Source: Paenibacillus sp. J31TS4 (lineage in GTDB: Bacteria; Bacillota; Bacilli; Paenibacillales; NBRC-103111). Taken from it: a DNA stretch of 64,000 bases. Every line of letters starts with the position of its first letter. Position 1 is the first letter of the stretch. This document shows, piece after piece, positions 53,227 through 61,713 of this stretch. The notes under the pieces are model-generated. The model saw nothing but the letters and a program-made list of their open reading frames with translations, was not told where the DNA came from and made no database searches. Location: positions 434,001 to 498,000 of the forward strand of contig NZ_BOSI01000001.1 of assembly GCF_018403265.1 (NCBI RefSeq), read 5' to 3'. The translations under genes and the position numbers were made by a program.

Positions 53227-53933
53227 TGGGGACACCTTTGGTTTTCATTATTTAACATGTAACCCAGTCCCCTCACATTTCTTAAATACTTTGGATGTTT
53301 GGGATCCTTCTCAATTTTTTGACGCAGGCGACTAATATGGACCATAACCGTATTTTCTTTCCCAACAATACTATAATCTCCCCAAACCTTTTCATAGAGA
53401 TGGTCTACGCTAAAGACCTGATTGGGATGCTGGCACATGAATTTTAGTAATTGGAACTCCTTAGCTGGGCAATTGACTTCTTTGCCTTCCACAATCAACC
53501 TTGCTTGGTCATAATGCAATACGAAACGCTCTGTTCGGAATACCTGAGCAATCTCCGGCATTGCTTTCCTTTGACGATGTAGAATGGCTTTGATTCGGGC
53601 AGCGACTTCGAGGGGATTAAAAGGTTTCGTTATGTAATCATCGCCACCCATAGAAAAGCCGGTCAATTTGTCCATATCGGTAGTACTCGCTGTCAAAAAG
53701 ATAATGGGTACGTCTGATAGTTCTCTAATTCTTTGACACAAATCGAAACCGTTTGTATCTGGCAGCATGACATCGAGCAAGATCAGATCCATCCTCTGTT
53801 CCTGTACCTTTTTCCATGCTTCGGCACCTGACTCGGCCTGGTAGATCTCTTGAAACCCTTCCTTATCCAACAATCGCTTCAGCATTTTACTTAATCCTAC
53901 TTCATCTTCAATAATGAGTATCCTTTCGTTCAC
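53223..53933 (-). CDS. OmpR/PhoB-family response regulator
   Basis: A 236-residue regulator. The receiver domain has acidic residues IIEDE (about 6), the phospho-Asp in LILLDVMLPD (about 52), Thr in IFLTAST and Lys in YITKPFNP. The C-terminal winged helix ends with TVMVHISRLRQKIEKD and RGLGYML. The GTG start follows GAGGAGGG. Co-transcribed with the kinase, which overlaps it. Targets are not evident; no ABC exporter lies next to the pair. Confidence 0.9.
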   Translation of the reverse strand: MNERILIIEDEVGLSKMLKRLLDKEGFQEIYQAESGAEAWKKVQEQRMDLILLDVMLPDTNGFDLCQRIRELSDVPIIFLTASTTDMDKLTGFSMGGDDYITKPFNPLEVAARIKAILHRQRKAMPEIAQVFRTERFVLHYDQARLIVEGKEVNCPAKEFQLLKFMCQHPNQVFSVDHLYEKVWGDYSIVGKENTVMVHISRLRQKIEKDPKHPKYLRNVRGLGYMLNNENQRCPQ

Positions 53934-54079
53934 TTTTTCCCTCCTCGTCTCTAGATATCTTATACCAAACATATAGCAGCCAGTAAACTCGGCATGGAAC
54001 ATCTCTCATTTACCGGCCCTCAGCCCCTCCTCACCGGAGGGGCTTTGCTTGTCTCCGAGTCCCCGGCATCCGCCGTGAA

Positions 54080-54116
54080 AAAAAAGCAGACGCCCGCGAC
54101 CCGCGAATGTCTGCTT
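54080..54116 (-). terminator. Terminator of the DUF2087/GIY-YIG fusion gene
   Basis: An 8-bp stem (AAGCAGAC / GTCTGCTT) with a long loop, followed on the minus strand by TTTTTTTTCACGG. Confidence 0.75.
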
Positions 54117-54131
54117 CCTGTGCTTATTGTC

Positions 54132-55271
54132 TTAGTTGGCCGGCGCTTTGTGATACCCCCGCTCGCCGTAAGGCTGCAGGTCCTCCAGCCACTTGGTCTC
54201 CAGCTCGGCCAGCGCCCGCTTCTCCTCCTGCGGATCCTCCGGCTTCGGCTCCAGCTTCTCCAGCACTTCGAAGGCAAATGCGTCCTCGCCGTACTCGTTC
54301 CATTCCCTCTGCAGCTCCCGGTTCGCATAAGCACCGAGCCTCAGCTCGAACCGCTTGCCGTTCATCGACTTCAGTCCGCGCGTCCGGACGACCAGCACCT
54401 TCCCGTTCCGCGTATTGCGGATTTGGTAGATGCCCGGCTCGGCCGGCTGAGGCTTCGGACGCGCCTTCCGAGGCTGGTCAGGAGCCGCCGGCGCTTGTCC
54501 GGCCACAGGCTGTTCTTTGCGCCAGTAAGCGCTCCCGTCTTCCTCGCGGTCCAGGAAGCCGTAGTCGATCAGGTAGCGGCGGACGGTCACGTAGTCCGGG
54601 TACGCCTGCTCCAGAATGGCGTTGACCTCCTGCTCCGGATAGGTGCGTCCCGTTTCGAACCGCTGTGCCAGCTGCCGGAGGACGACAAGCTTATGCTTCT
54701 GCTTATGCGGGAATTTGGCGAGCGTACCATCCACGCCCTCCGGAAAAAACTTGCGGAGCAGTTCCTCGTTCTCATCCTCCGTCAGGTTATAGCGGTCGTC
54801 CACGATCGTTGCCGTCCGGTGTACGCCGACGAAGGCGGGCGCCTGCGTGTCCTTCTCCTTGAGCAGCTCCATCAGCGCAAGAAAAATCCGGGACTGCCGC
54901 TCCTTCTCCTTCAGAACGAACCGGTGGTTGCGGATCGTCGAGGCGCTGCCGATCCCGGTTTCCCGCTGAATCTCCGCGTCGCTCTTTCCCTCGTAAAACA
55001 ATTGGAGCAAATGGTTCTGGTGGTCGGTCAGTCCCGTCCACTTCTTGTTAAGCCCGATCAGGTAGGCGAAGACAGAGCCGTGCGCCTGCTCGATATGGAG
55101 GCGCATAAAGCGCTCAGCCTCATAGAGCACCTCGTCCTTCGGATAGACAATCCCCTTCTCCGTTTGTTCGCCGCACAGAAGGCAGGTATAGCCGAGCCCA
55201 TCCTCTTCGTAGCCGCGCTTCAAATCGCCGAGCGAAGCCTGCCAAAAGGCATCGGTTTCTTTTTGCGCCAA
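54132..55271 (-). CDS. Fusion protein: zinc finger, LuxR-like HTH, DUF2087 and GIY-YIG-like domain
   Basis: A 379-residue protein. The order is: a C2H2-like zinc pattern (CLLCGE ... RLHIEQAH, about 30-65); a LuxR-like helix-turn-helix (GLTDHQNHLLQLFYEGKSDA then STIRNHRF, about 78-118); DUF2087 (FPHKQKHKLVVLRQLAQRF ... YLIDYGFLDRE, about 185-250); a Pro-rich linker; and a C-terminal GIY-YIG-like domain (GIYQIRNTRNGKVLVVRT ... YGERGYHK, about 280-379), homologous to the small protein at 27.2 kb. I chose TTG at 55271 because AAGGTG lies seven bases upstream; TTG at 55286 is the longer option. The promoter is good and overlaps a GTTTG-N8-CAAAC repeat. Probably a DNA-binding, autoregulated protein. 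Confidence 0.8.
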   Translation of the reverse strand: MAQKETDAFWQASLGDLKRGYEEDGLGYTCLLCGEQTEKGIVYPKDEVLYEAERFMRLHIEQAHGSVFAYLIGLNKKWTGLTDHQNHLLQLFYEGKSDAEIQRETGIGSASTIRNHRFVLKEKERQSRIFLALMELLKEKDTQAPAFVGVHRTATIVDDRYNLTEDENEELLRKFFPEGVDGTLAKFPHKQKHKLVVLRQLAQRFETGRTYPEQEVNAILEQAYPDYVTVRRYLIDYGFLDREEDGSAYWRKEQPVAGQAPAAPDQPRKARPKPQPAEPGIYQIRNTRNGKVLVVRTRGLKSMNGKRFELRLGAYANRELQREWNEYGEDAFAFEVLEKLEPKPEDPQEEKRALAELETKWLEDLQPYGERGYHKAPAN

Positions 55272-55299
55272 TAAAATCACCTTCAATCCGTATTTTTAT

Positions 55300-55320
55300 A
55301 AACATTATCGCTAAATGTTT
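55300..55320. promoter_or_regulatory. Inverted repeat over the -10 of the fusion gene
   Basis: AAACATT and AATGTTT with a seven-base spacer, overlapping the -10 box. Confidence 0.45.
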
Positions 55321-55332
55321 GGTTATCGTCAA
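55304..55332 (-). promoter_or_regulatory. Promoter of the DUF2087/GIY-YIG fusion gene
   Basis: TTGACG, 17 bases, GATAAT on the minus strand, about 35 bp before the start codon. Confidence 0.7.
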
Positions 55333-55334
55333 AC
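55317..55334. promoter_or_regulatory. GTTTG-N8-CAAAC inverted repeat, copy 3
   Basis: GTTTGGTTATCGTCAAAC overlaps the -35 box of the fusion gene, a position suited to repression. Same design as the repeats at 24296 and 27087. Confidence 0.6.
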
Positions 55335-55349
55335 GAATTCATAAGCGAT

Positions 55350-55385
55350 ATAAAAACCCGGCCGGCTTCTACAGGCCGAACCGGG
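55350..55385 (-). terminator. Terminator of the NAGPA-domain gene
   Basis: On the minus strand CCCGG-TTCGGC pairs with GCCGGCCGGG (one bulge), followed by TTTTTATAT. Confidence 0.75.
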
Positions 55386-55459
55386 CAAGGGACGATGGTC
55401 ATCAGCCATGGAAAAGGCGCATAATGGCGGCGAACTTATGTCTCTCCCTCTACACTCCT

Positions 55460-57964
55460 CTATAAAACGATAAACTGCCAGGATGCCGCCGGCGCGGCCG
55501 GATTGCCGCTCTGGTCGGCTGCCTCCGCCAGGATCGAATACGGTCCGGCGGGCAGAGGGTCGGGCAGCGCCACGCTGATCCGGCCGGAAGCGCGGTCGAA
55601 CGTGTGAGTCTGAAGTGCGCCGTTCAGCCAGACCTTGATCGAGGCAGCATCGATCCCGCTCTCCTCGTCGGTCACTCGTACCGACAGCTCCGTTACCGGG
55701 CCGTTCACTGCGGTGTCCGGCGACGGGGAATGGCTGTCGAAGACCGGGCCTTCCAGGTCTTCATCCAAACGGACGTACTCGGCGCGCAGATTGTCCAGAT
55801 ACAGCACGCCGGAGCCTTTTAACGTATCATCGGTCTCCAGCAGCTCAAGTTGGGTGACGCGGAGCGGATATCTCGTGTTGGACGGAATCTCCGCATACAC
55901 GTAGCGCCATCCCGTCCAGTCGACGCGGCCTGAGCCGAACACCAGGTTGCGCGGGTTCTCGTTCGCATCGATCGTGCAGATGCGGAGCCGGTGGTTGCTT
56001 CCGTCGCCGTAAACCCACAGGCCGAACCGGTCGGGCGCCCCCTCCACCTCCCGGACCGGCTCTCCTCCTCCGCTGAGCAGGCGGACGATGGCTCGGCTCG
56101 CCCCGGGCATTCCGGTGAAGTCGTAGGTCAGCCTGCCGGAGAACCGGCCAAAGCGTACCGGGTGCGGCCGCTCGGTTCTCGTCAAGCGGACGGAGCCCGG
56201 CACGGCATGCGTTTCGGCTGCCTGCAGACCGTCCAGCCGCTCGAAGTCCGCCAGGATCAGTGGCGGCTTGCCGATCTGATAGGCCGCTTCCGCCTGGACG
56301 CTCCCGCAGGCGATGCGGACGGTCCCGCCGCCCGCTTCTGCTCCGGCGTGCAACACGCCGTCCGGGCCGATGACATGTCCCCCATCCGCCGACCAGACCA
56401 GCCGGTCAGCCGACAAAAGGAGCTCTTCGCCGTCCGGACCATAAGCCCTCGGCCGAAATTGGATCGACCCGTTCGGCTCAAGCAGAGCGCTCTCCGGCTC
56501 GAGCACGAGACGGCTGATCCGGGACGTTACGCGGAGCTCTACCGTCCGGCTCACCTCTCCCGTTCGGACGGTTACGCTGCCGGCCGCCTCTCCGTCTGCT
56601 GCGGTGAAGAGTCCGTCCGTGTCGATCTCGCCGACCTCCGGCTCCGCCGACCAGCTCAGGCCGTCAGGTGCCACGGCGTTGCCGCAGCCGTCCTGGCCCT
56701 TCGCAAGGAAGGCGATACGGCTGCCCGCATAGACGACGGCCGGCCCAGCGGGCAGCACGACCAGCCGCTCGAGAGGTCCCTGCGGAGCGGTCGAGATGAT
56801 GGCCAGCGCATTGCCGACCTCCCGCTCAAAGCCGTCCGACGGGCGATTGAGCAGGGAGGGGCCAATATCGCCCGGCAGCCGGACGAGGCAGGTCGTTGAC
56901 CCGCCTCCGTCGACATTGATCGCCTGCTCCATGCCCATCTGCTGCAGGTAGGCGGCCGTCTCCGCCAGCGTCATGCCGTCGGAATGCCCCGCCTGACGGC
57001 CGTCAATCACCACGGCGTAGAGCTTGCCCTGCCGCGTCGCGAGCACGGTGCGCGGGTGCCGGTCGGTGTTCAGCTTGATGCTCTGATCCAGCAGTCCCTC
57101 AGGAATCGAGCCGTCCTCTAGAAGGACGAACGCCAGCGTCGAGCTGCCGGAGAGTACCTGGCGGGCGCGGCCGATCCCTTGGTCCAGGCCGACAGCCAGA
57201 CTTACCTGAGTCCCCGGCTTCAAATGCTGCCGCAGCCAATCCGCCTTGTCCCCGGTTCCCGAAAGTACGTAGGCGGCCTCCCCGATCGCAGTGCCGCCGC
57301 CCTCCCGAACTTCCTGCACGACGGCCGGGACGGCTTCGCCCGCTCTAAGCGGAGCTGCAGGCGTCAGGGGAGCCAGCACGGCCTCCACCCCGTCGTCGGT
57401 CGTTCGGGTCGTCTCCCCGAATCGGTGCGTATAAAGGAACAAATGCCGGTCAAACTGCCGTGCGCGCGTCCGGTTGACGGCGTCCACTTCGGCGGATGCT
57501 CCCGTGCCGTCGACCGTAACAGTCGCCTCCAGCTTGACCCCGTGCGCGAGCCGCACCGTGCCGTCCGGCTCGACGGCCATCAGCACCTTGGTAACCGCGG
57601 GAGAGGTAACCAGCTCCCCATCAGTGATTTGCAGCCCGGAGGGGACGCCAAGCGAGCTGAAGAAATCCGCATTGATCATCGCCACCACCCGCTTGCCCTG
57701 CTGCTGCAGCTGCTCCATCATCTCCCGGACGGTGGACAGCCTCGTAACACCGCCGCCATAGGAGACGGAACGCAGCTCCAGATATGGGTCCGCGGGATTC
57801 AGCTCTAGCACCGAAACCGCTTCCAGCAGATCGCCCGCCGTCACCGTTCGAGCCGAGCATCGGACGCCGGGCGATACATCGAAGGCCAGCTCTTCTTCCT
57901 CTCTCCACTTGGGTAGTTCTTTCCCCGATTGTTCTCTCTCTTCGACTACGTCCACTCCGTCCAT
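55460..57964 (-). CDS. Phosphodiester glycosidase (NAGPA) domain protein with Ig-like and sandwich domains
   Basis: An 834-residue protein. The NAGPA domain runs from about 60 to 395, with RTVLATRQGKLYAVVIDGRQ and the diagnostic NVDGGGSTT (about 360). Bacterial Big-type repeats follow (about 405-580), then a carbohydrate-binding-like sandwich (about 585-735) and a final Ig-like domain. Relatives cleave phosphodiester-linked sugars, for example in teichoic-acid or exopolysaccharide decoration. No signal peptide was seen, which is odd for such a build. The start is uncertain: the ATG used here sits very close to AAGGGGG; TTG at 57997 and GTG at 57955 are alternatives. Confidence 0.78.
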   Translation of the reverse strand: MDGVDVVEEREQSGKELPKWREEEELAFDVSPGVRCSARTVTAGDLLEAVSVLELNPADPYLELRSVSYGGGVTRLSTVREMMEQLQQQGKRVVAMINADFFSSLGVPSGLQITDGELVTSPAVTKVLMAVEPDGTVRLAHGVKLEATVTVDGTGASAEVDAVNRTRARQFDRHLFLYTHRFGETTRTTDDGVEAVLAPLTPAAPLRAGEAVPAVVQEVREGGGTAIGEAAYVLSGTGDKADWLRQHLKPGTQVSLAVGLDQGIGRARQVLSGSSTLAFVLLEDGSIPEGLLDQSIKLNTDRHPRTVLATRQGKLYAVVIDGRQAGHSDGMTLAETAAYLQQMGMEQAINVDGGGSTTCLVRLPGDIGPSLLNRPSDGFEREVGNALAIISTAPQGPLERLVVLPAGPAVVYAGSRIAFLAKGQDGCGNAVAPDGLSWSAEPEVGEIDTDGLFTAADGEAAGSVTVRTGEVSRTVELRVTSRISRLVLEPESALLEPNGSIQFRPRAYGPDGEELLLSADRLVWSADGGHVIGPDGVLHAGAEAGGGTVRIACGSVQAEAAYQIGKPPLILADFERLDGLQAAETHAVPGSVRLTRTERPHPVRFGRFSGRLTYDFTGMPGASRAIVRLLSGGGEPVREVEGAPDRFGLWVYGDGSNHRLRICTIDANENPRNLVFGSGRVDWTGWRYVYAEIPSNTRYPLRVTQLELLETDDTLKGSGVLYLDNLRAEYVRLDEDLEGPVFDSHSPSPDTAVNGPVTELSVRVTDEESGIDAASIKVWLNGALQTHTFDRASGRISVALPDPLPAGPYSILAEAADQSGNPAAPAASWQFIVL

Positions 57965-58079
57965 TCCCCCTTGAAGGATTCTATCTATCTTTGTCAATTG
58001 AATCGATTATGTTATGTAGAGAGTAGCATGTTCCGAATCCCGCTTACAACCCCTCAGCAGCAGATTCTTCCACTAAAAT

Positions 58080-58114
58080 TTACAAAACAAACAGGCCCGC
58101 CTCTCGGGCGGGCC
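58080..58114 (-). terminator. Terminator of the sugar ABC/dehydrogenase operon
   Basis: An 8-bp GC stem (GGCCCGCC / GGCGGGCC) followed on the minus strand by TGTTTGTTTTGTAAA. Confidence 0.8.
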
Positions 58115-58156
58115 CTTTCTCACTCATGCCTCACGCTCTGATTCCCGCGCTCCGGG

Positions 58157-59164
58157 TCAGCCGGCGTCCGGGATCGGTGCGGCGGCGACCCCGGCGTCCT
58201 CGCGCTCCAACAGCACCGGAATGCCCGATGCTGCGGACGCGTTCGCCGCGAGCGTCACCTCGAGCGTCCGAAGCGCCTCCTCGTACGGCGCGAGGATGAG
58301 GCCGGCATCCCCAGTCTGCACGGCCTGGAGGAAGGCATCATCCTGCGCTCGGTAGAAGTCGCCCGGACCGCGCCACGTCGTCGTCGTTCCGGGCTCGGCG
58401 ATCGTCAAGGACGTTCCCTCGATCGTCAGGCGGAAATTCCGGCCGAGCACCTCGAGGGAGGAACGGCCGTCCGGCTGCGGAATGACCGCCGTGTCGAGAT
58501 GGCCGATCGCCCCGGAGTCGAACACGACATTGACGGACGTGACATCCGGAATCGTCATGCCGGCCACGTCCTTGTGCAGCAGCAGCGCCATATCCGCCGA
58601 TATCCGTCGCACGCCGCCCGCGAGATACAGCATCAGGTCGAGATTGTGCGTCGTCTGCTCTACGAGCTGGCCGCCCGATTTGGCCATATCCGCGAACCAA
58701 GGCGTCGGCGGCAGGCCGCCGAACCGGAACGCCCGGACCATGGCAATCTCCTTGTCCGCCAGGTACCGCTTAGCCCGCTGCACCGACTCGAGGTACCGCA
58801 GGCAGTAGCCGGAGCCGGCCAGAATGCCCGCTTCCCGGATGACCGCCGCCTTGCGCCTGACTTCCTCCAGGTCCAAGCCGAGCGGCTTTTCGACGAGCAG
58901 ATGCACGCCCCGCCGGGCGGCCTGCTCCTCGATGTCGCCATGGGCAAACGGCGGCACGCAGACGAACAGCGCATCGAGCCGCTCCCGGTCCAGCATGGCG
59001 GTCACATCCGTATAAGCGGCCGCCCCATAACGCGCGGAAGCCGCTTCCGCATTTTGCAGCACGATATCGCATACCGCCACGAATTCCGCCTGCTCGTTCG
59101 CTGCAATATGCTTGAAATGCTCCGCAGCAATTCCCCCGGCGCCTACTACACCCACTCTTACCAT
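58157..59164 (-). CDS. Gfo/Idh/MocA family oxidoreductase
   Basis: A 335-residue dehydrogenase. The Rossmann motif is VGVVGAGGIAAEHF (about residue 4), the EKP motif is in LLVEKPLGLD (about 92), and QTTHNLDLMLYLAGG (about 170) supplies the substrate-side His. It is the last gene of the operon, 14 bp after the epimerase gene, and the ATG follows AAGGAGGAG. Together they suggest oxidation and isomerisation of an imported sugar such as an inositol or keto-sugar derivative; the exact substrate is unknown. Confidence 0.9.
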   Translation of the reverse strand: MVRVGVVGAGGIAAEHFKHIAANEQAEFVAVCDIVLQNAEAASARYGAAAYTDVTAMLDRERLDALFVCVPPFAHGDIEEQAARRGVHLLVEKPLGLDLEEVRRKAAVIREAGILAGSGYCLRYLESVQRAKRYLADKEIAMVRAFRFGGLPPTPWFADMAKSGGQLVEQTTHNLDLMLYLAGGVRRISADMALLLHKDVAGMTIPDVTSVNVVFDSGAIGHLDTAVIPQPDGRSSLEVLGRNFRLTIEGTSLTIAEPGTTTTWRGPGDFYRAQDDAFLQAVQTGDAGLILAPYEEALRTLEVTLAANASAASGIPVLLEREDAGVAAAPIPDAG

Positions 59165-59178
59165 AGCTGTACTCCTCC

Positions 59179-60009
59179 TTAATTCGGGGCTTGCCCGATA
59201 ATGACGGCGATATGCCGCGCCGTGTCGTACACCAATTGATCCGGGAAGCTGGCGTACGCGTCCAGCTCGGCGGTCAGCGGACCGTCATAGCCGATCGCCT
59301 CCAGCGCTTCCCGTACGGCGATCCAGTTGACATCGCCGGCCAGGAGAGGCACGAATCCGTGCCCATTGCCCACCGCCGTCTTGAAGTCCTTGACGTGCAC
59401 CTGGCGGATCCGCCGGCCTAGCGTCCGAATCCAATGCTGCGGCTGGCCAAATGCGAGCGTGTTGCCGACATCGAAATACGCCCCTACATGGGGAGAGGCG
59501 AATTCGTCTATGTAGCGCGCCATCTCGGTCGGACTCCACAGGAATTTGTTCCATACGTTCTCGATCCCCATGTAGACGCCCGCCGTTTCCAGCTCGGGCA
59601 CGAGCGGCTCCAGCTCGGTGCGAGACCGGCTCCATACCTCCTCGTACGTGGTCTCCGGCGTCACCCGGCCGGGAACGACGAGAATATCGGCAACCTCGAG
59701 CGCCGCTGCCAGCTCGATCTGCTTGCGCAGCGAGCGGACGCCCTGCTCCCTCGTCTCGGCATCGGGGGAGCTGAGCGGATGCCGGCCGAGCATCTCCGTC
59801 GACAGGCTGCTGACGGACAGCCCGTAGCTTGCCACCAGCGCACCGATTTCCTTAGCCTCCTGCGGCGTCGTCTCCATCGTTAGGCCAACGCCACCCGGAG
59901 CATACAGATTCAGCTCGACCGTGTCGAATCCGGCCCGGGCGCTCGTTTCGAGCAGCTGCTTGAGCGGCGTTCCCTTCGGAAAACACCACTGGTTGATCCC
60001 TTTTTTCAT
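59179..60009 (-). CDS. Sugar phosphate isomerase/epimerase (AP-endonuclease 2-like TIM barrel)
   Basis: A 276-residue TIM-barrel protein of the xylose-isomerase-like family. Metal-ligand residues are visible as Glu in MGIENVWNKF (about 150), Asp/His in AYFDVGNT and VHVKDFK (about 178-210), and Glu in LTAELDAY (about 246). Such enzymes isomerise or epimerise free or phosphorylated sugars and inosose-type ketones. The start has TAGGAGGAAAC upstream. It lies between the binding-protein and dehydrogenase genes of the ABC operon. Confidence 0.88.
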   Translation of the reverse strand: MKKGINQWCFPKGTPLKQLLETSARAGFDTVELNLYAPGGVGLTMETTPQEAKEIGALVASYGLSVSSLSTEMLGRHPLSSPDAETREQGVRSLRKQIELAAALEVADILVVPGRVTPETTYEEVWSRSRTELEPLVPELETAGVYMGIENVWNKFLWSPTEMARYIDEFASPHVGAYFDVGNTLAFGQPQHWIRTLGRRIRQVHVKDFKTAVGNGHGFVPLLAGDVNWIAVREALEAIGYDGPLTAELDAYASFPDQLVYDTARHIAVIIGQAPN

Positions 60010-60185
60010 CGGGTTTCCTCCTAAACTTGCGTCCGCCGCTTCATCCCTTCAAGCGGACGGTAACGGTATCCGTTCCACTTCGCGGGGTTACCCGCCGCCC
60101 GCGTCAAAGGGGCGGACCGCCGCCCGTACCGGACGGTAGCCCCTCCCCTTACCGCTTGCACTTTCTTGTTTCTTTCGTTCGCCGG
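60010..60185. other. Structured gap within the sugar operon
   Basis: A 176-bp gap with several small inverted repeats (AACGG/CCGTT, CGGG/CCCG) and no T-run. It may affect RNA processing or stability rather than end transcription. Confidence 0.3.
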
Positions 60186-61565
60186 CTACTTCAGGCTGGC
60201 CGACCACTTCTCGGCGCGCGCCTGCAGATCGTTCAGGAACGTCTGAATGTCCGGAGCGTTGCCGGAGGCGGCTTTGCTGATGAAGCCGTTGACGGCCGGC
60301 ACAATGTCGCTCATATAGAACGGATTCGCTTCGTCCATCAGCTCAGAGTGGCCGACTTCCGCTACCTTCAGTGCCATCTTGATGAATTTGTCGTTCTCGT
60401 CGAGGAAGTCCGGGCTCTTCAGCGTAGGCGTGTAGGAGTAGTTTTTGTACATGAACTTCTGGGTCTCGTAGCCGGACAGGAACTTCAGCACTTCCCACGC
60501 CGCCTTCGGATCCTTGGCGTCCTTCGCCATGATGAACGGGTCAACCGCTACCCAGCCTTCGCCCTTGGGTCCCATGTTCATTCTCGGCTCAAACCGGTCC
60601 AGCAGCGCTTTGTCTTTTTTGGAACGCCATTCGCTCATCGTGGCACCGCCCGTTTGGTCGAGGCCGATCGCGATATTGTTCTTCGCAAGACCGAAGTTCT
60701 CGGCGCCCTGTGCGTTGACGAAGCCCGCCGGCGCCAGCTTTGCCGCTTCCTTCAGATATTCCATAACCTTTACCATCTCGGGCGTGTTCAGCTTCCATTT
60801 CACGTTCTTCATGTCGTTCAGCTTGCCTTCTGCGCCTTTGGCGCCGAATGCAAGCGTCAGAGCGACGAAGGTGGAGCCGTTCAGCGAGTTGCCGCTCCAG
60901 TAAAGACCGTAGTTCTGCTCGCCTGTCTTCGGGTTCTTGCCGGTCATCTTCTTGGCTTTCTCCATAATTTCCTGCGGGGTCGGCTTCTCGGTGAGCGGCT
61001 CGACGCCCCAATCCTGGAACAGCTTGGTGTCAAAGACTGTCAGCCGGCGGCCGAGGACGGCCGGAATACCGAACTGCTTGGTGCCGTCAGGAGACTTGGT
61101 GCTGTAGGAGCTGTCGAACAGGCCGGACAGGTAGATGTCTTTCTTGAAGGACGAATCCCCTTTGATGAGATCGTCGAGCTCACGGAGCAGGCCTTCCTGG
61201 TACCACTGGGAAGCGAACGCGCCGCCTGTGTACAGGACGTCCACGTCCTTGGAGAGCAGCATGGCGGATTGCTTCGCCTTGACGTTCTCCCACGGAATCT
61301 CATACAGCTCCAGCTTGATGTTCGGGTACATCTTCTCGAAGGTCTGGCTCAGGAACTCCTTGAGGCCAATGGTCGGGTTGCCCGTCAGGGCATCGATCCC
61401 GTTCTCCAGCTTCCAGCCGGCCAGAGCGACGCGGACGGTCCCTTTTATGTCCGATACCTTGCCGACTGCCTTGCCGTCCGTCACATCGGTGGAATCTCCT
61501 CCCCCGCAGGCGGCCAGCGTAATGGCCAGCAGACAGGAAAGCAGAATCAGCATTGCTTTTTTCAT
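60186..61565 (-). CDS. Sugar ABC transporter substrate-binding lipoprotein
   Basis: A 459-residue family 1 binding protein. The lipobox is LLAITLAACGG (Cys about residue 20), so it is a surface lipoprotein. VLYTGGAFASQWYQEGLLRELD and AAWEVLKFLSGYETQKFM are typical. It follows two permease genes and comes before the epimerase. A different binding protein lies at the other end of the permeases, so the transporter may use two receptors. The start is ATG with a GAGGAGATCG site upstream. Confidence 0.9.
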   Translation of the reverse strand: MKKAMLILLSCLLAITLAACGGGDSTDVTDGKAVGKVSDIKGTVRVALAGWKLENGIDALTGNPTIGLKEFLSQTFEKMYPNIKLELYEIPWENVKAKQSAMLLSKDVDVLYTGGAFASQWYQEGLLRELDDLIKGDSSFKKDIYLSGLFDSSYSTKSPDGTKQFGIPAVLGRRLTVFDTKLFQDWGVEPLTEKPTPQEIMEKAKKMTGKNPKTGEQNYGLYWSGNSLNGSTFVALTLAFGAKGAEGKLNDMKNVKWKLNTPEMVKVMEYLKEAAKLAPAGFVNAQGAENFGLAKNNIAIGLDQTGGATMSEWRSKKDKALLDRFEPRMNMGPKGEGWVAVDPFIMAKDAKDPKAAWEVLKFLSGYETQKFMYKNYSYTPTLKSPDFLDENDKFIKMALKVAEVGHSELMDEANPFYMSDIVPAVNGFISKAASGNAPDIQTFLNDLQARAEKWSASLK

Positions 61566-61675
61566 AGCATCGATCTCCTCTCGATTCCCCGTCCGGGGTG
61601 GAAAAATGCGGCGCCCTCGCGCCTCGCGTCTGCCGGAAACGACCCGGCACGGCGTCCGGCGGCGCCCGGTGTGCG

Positions 61676-61695
61676 CCTTCCCCGCTTAGGGAAGG
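61676..61695 (-). other. Stem-loop after the second permease gene
   Basis: CCTTCCC/GGGAAGG with a six-base loop, about 20 bp past the permease stop, without a T-run. It may protect the upstream RNA from decay. Confidence 0.35.
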
Positions 61696-61713
61696 GATAG
61701 GTGTGGCTGTCCG

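Noticed and set aside
51600-53990. Low-GC island as an insertion sequence or prophage remnant
   Set aside because: No transposase, integrase, terminal inverted repeats or target duplication was seen at its borders.
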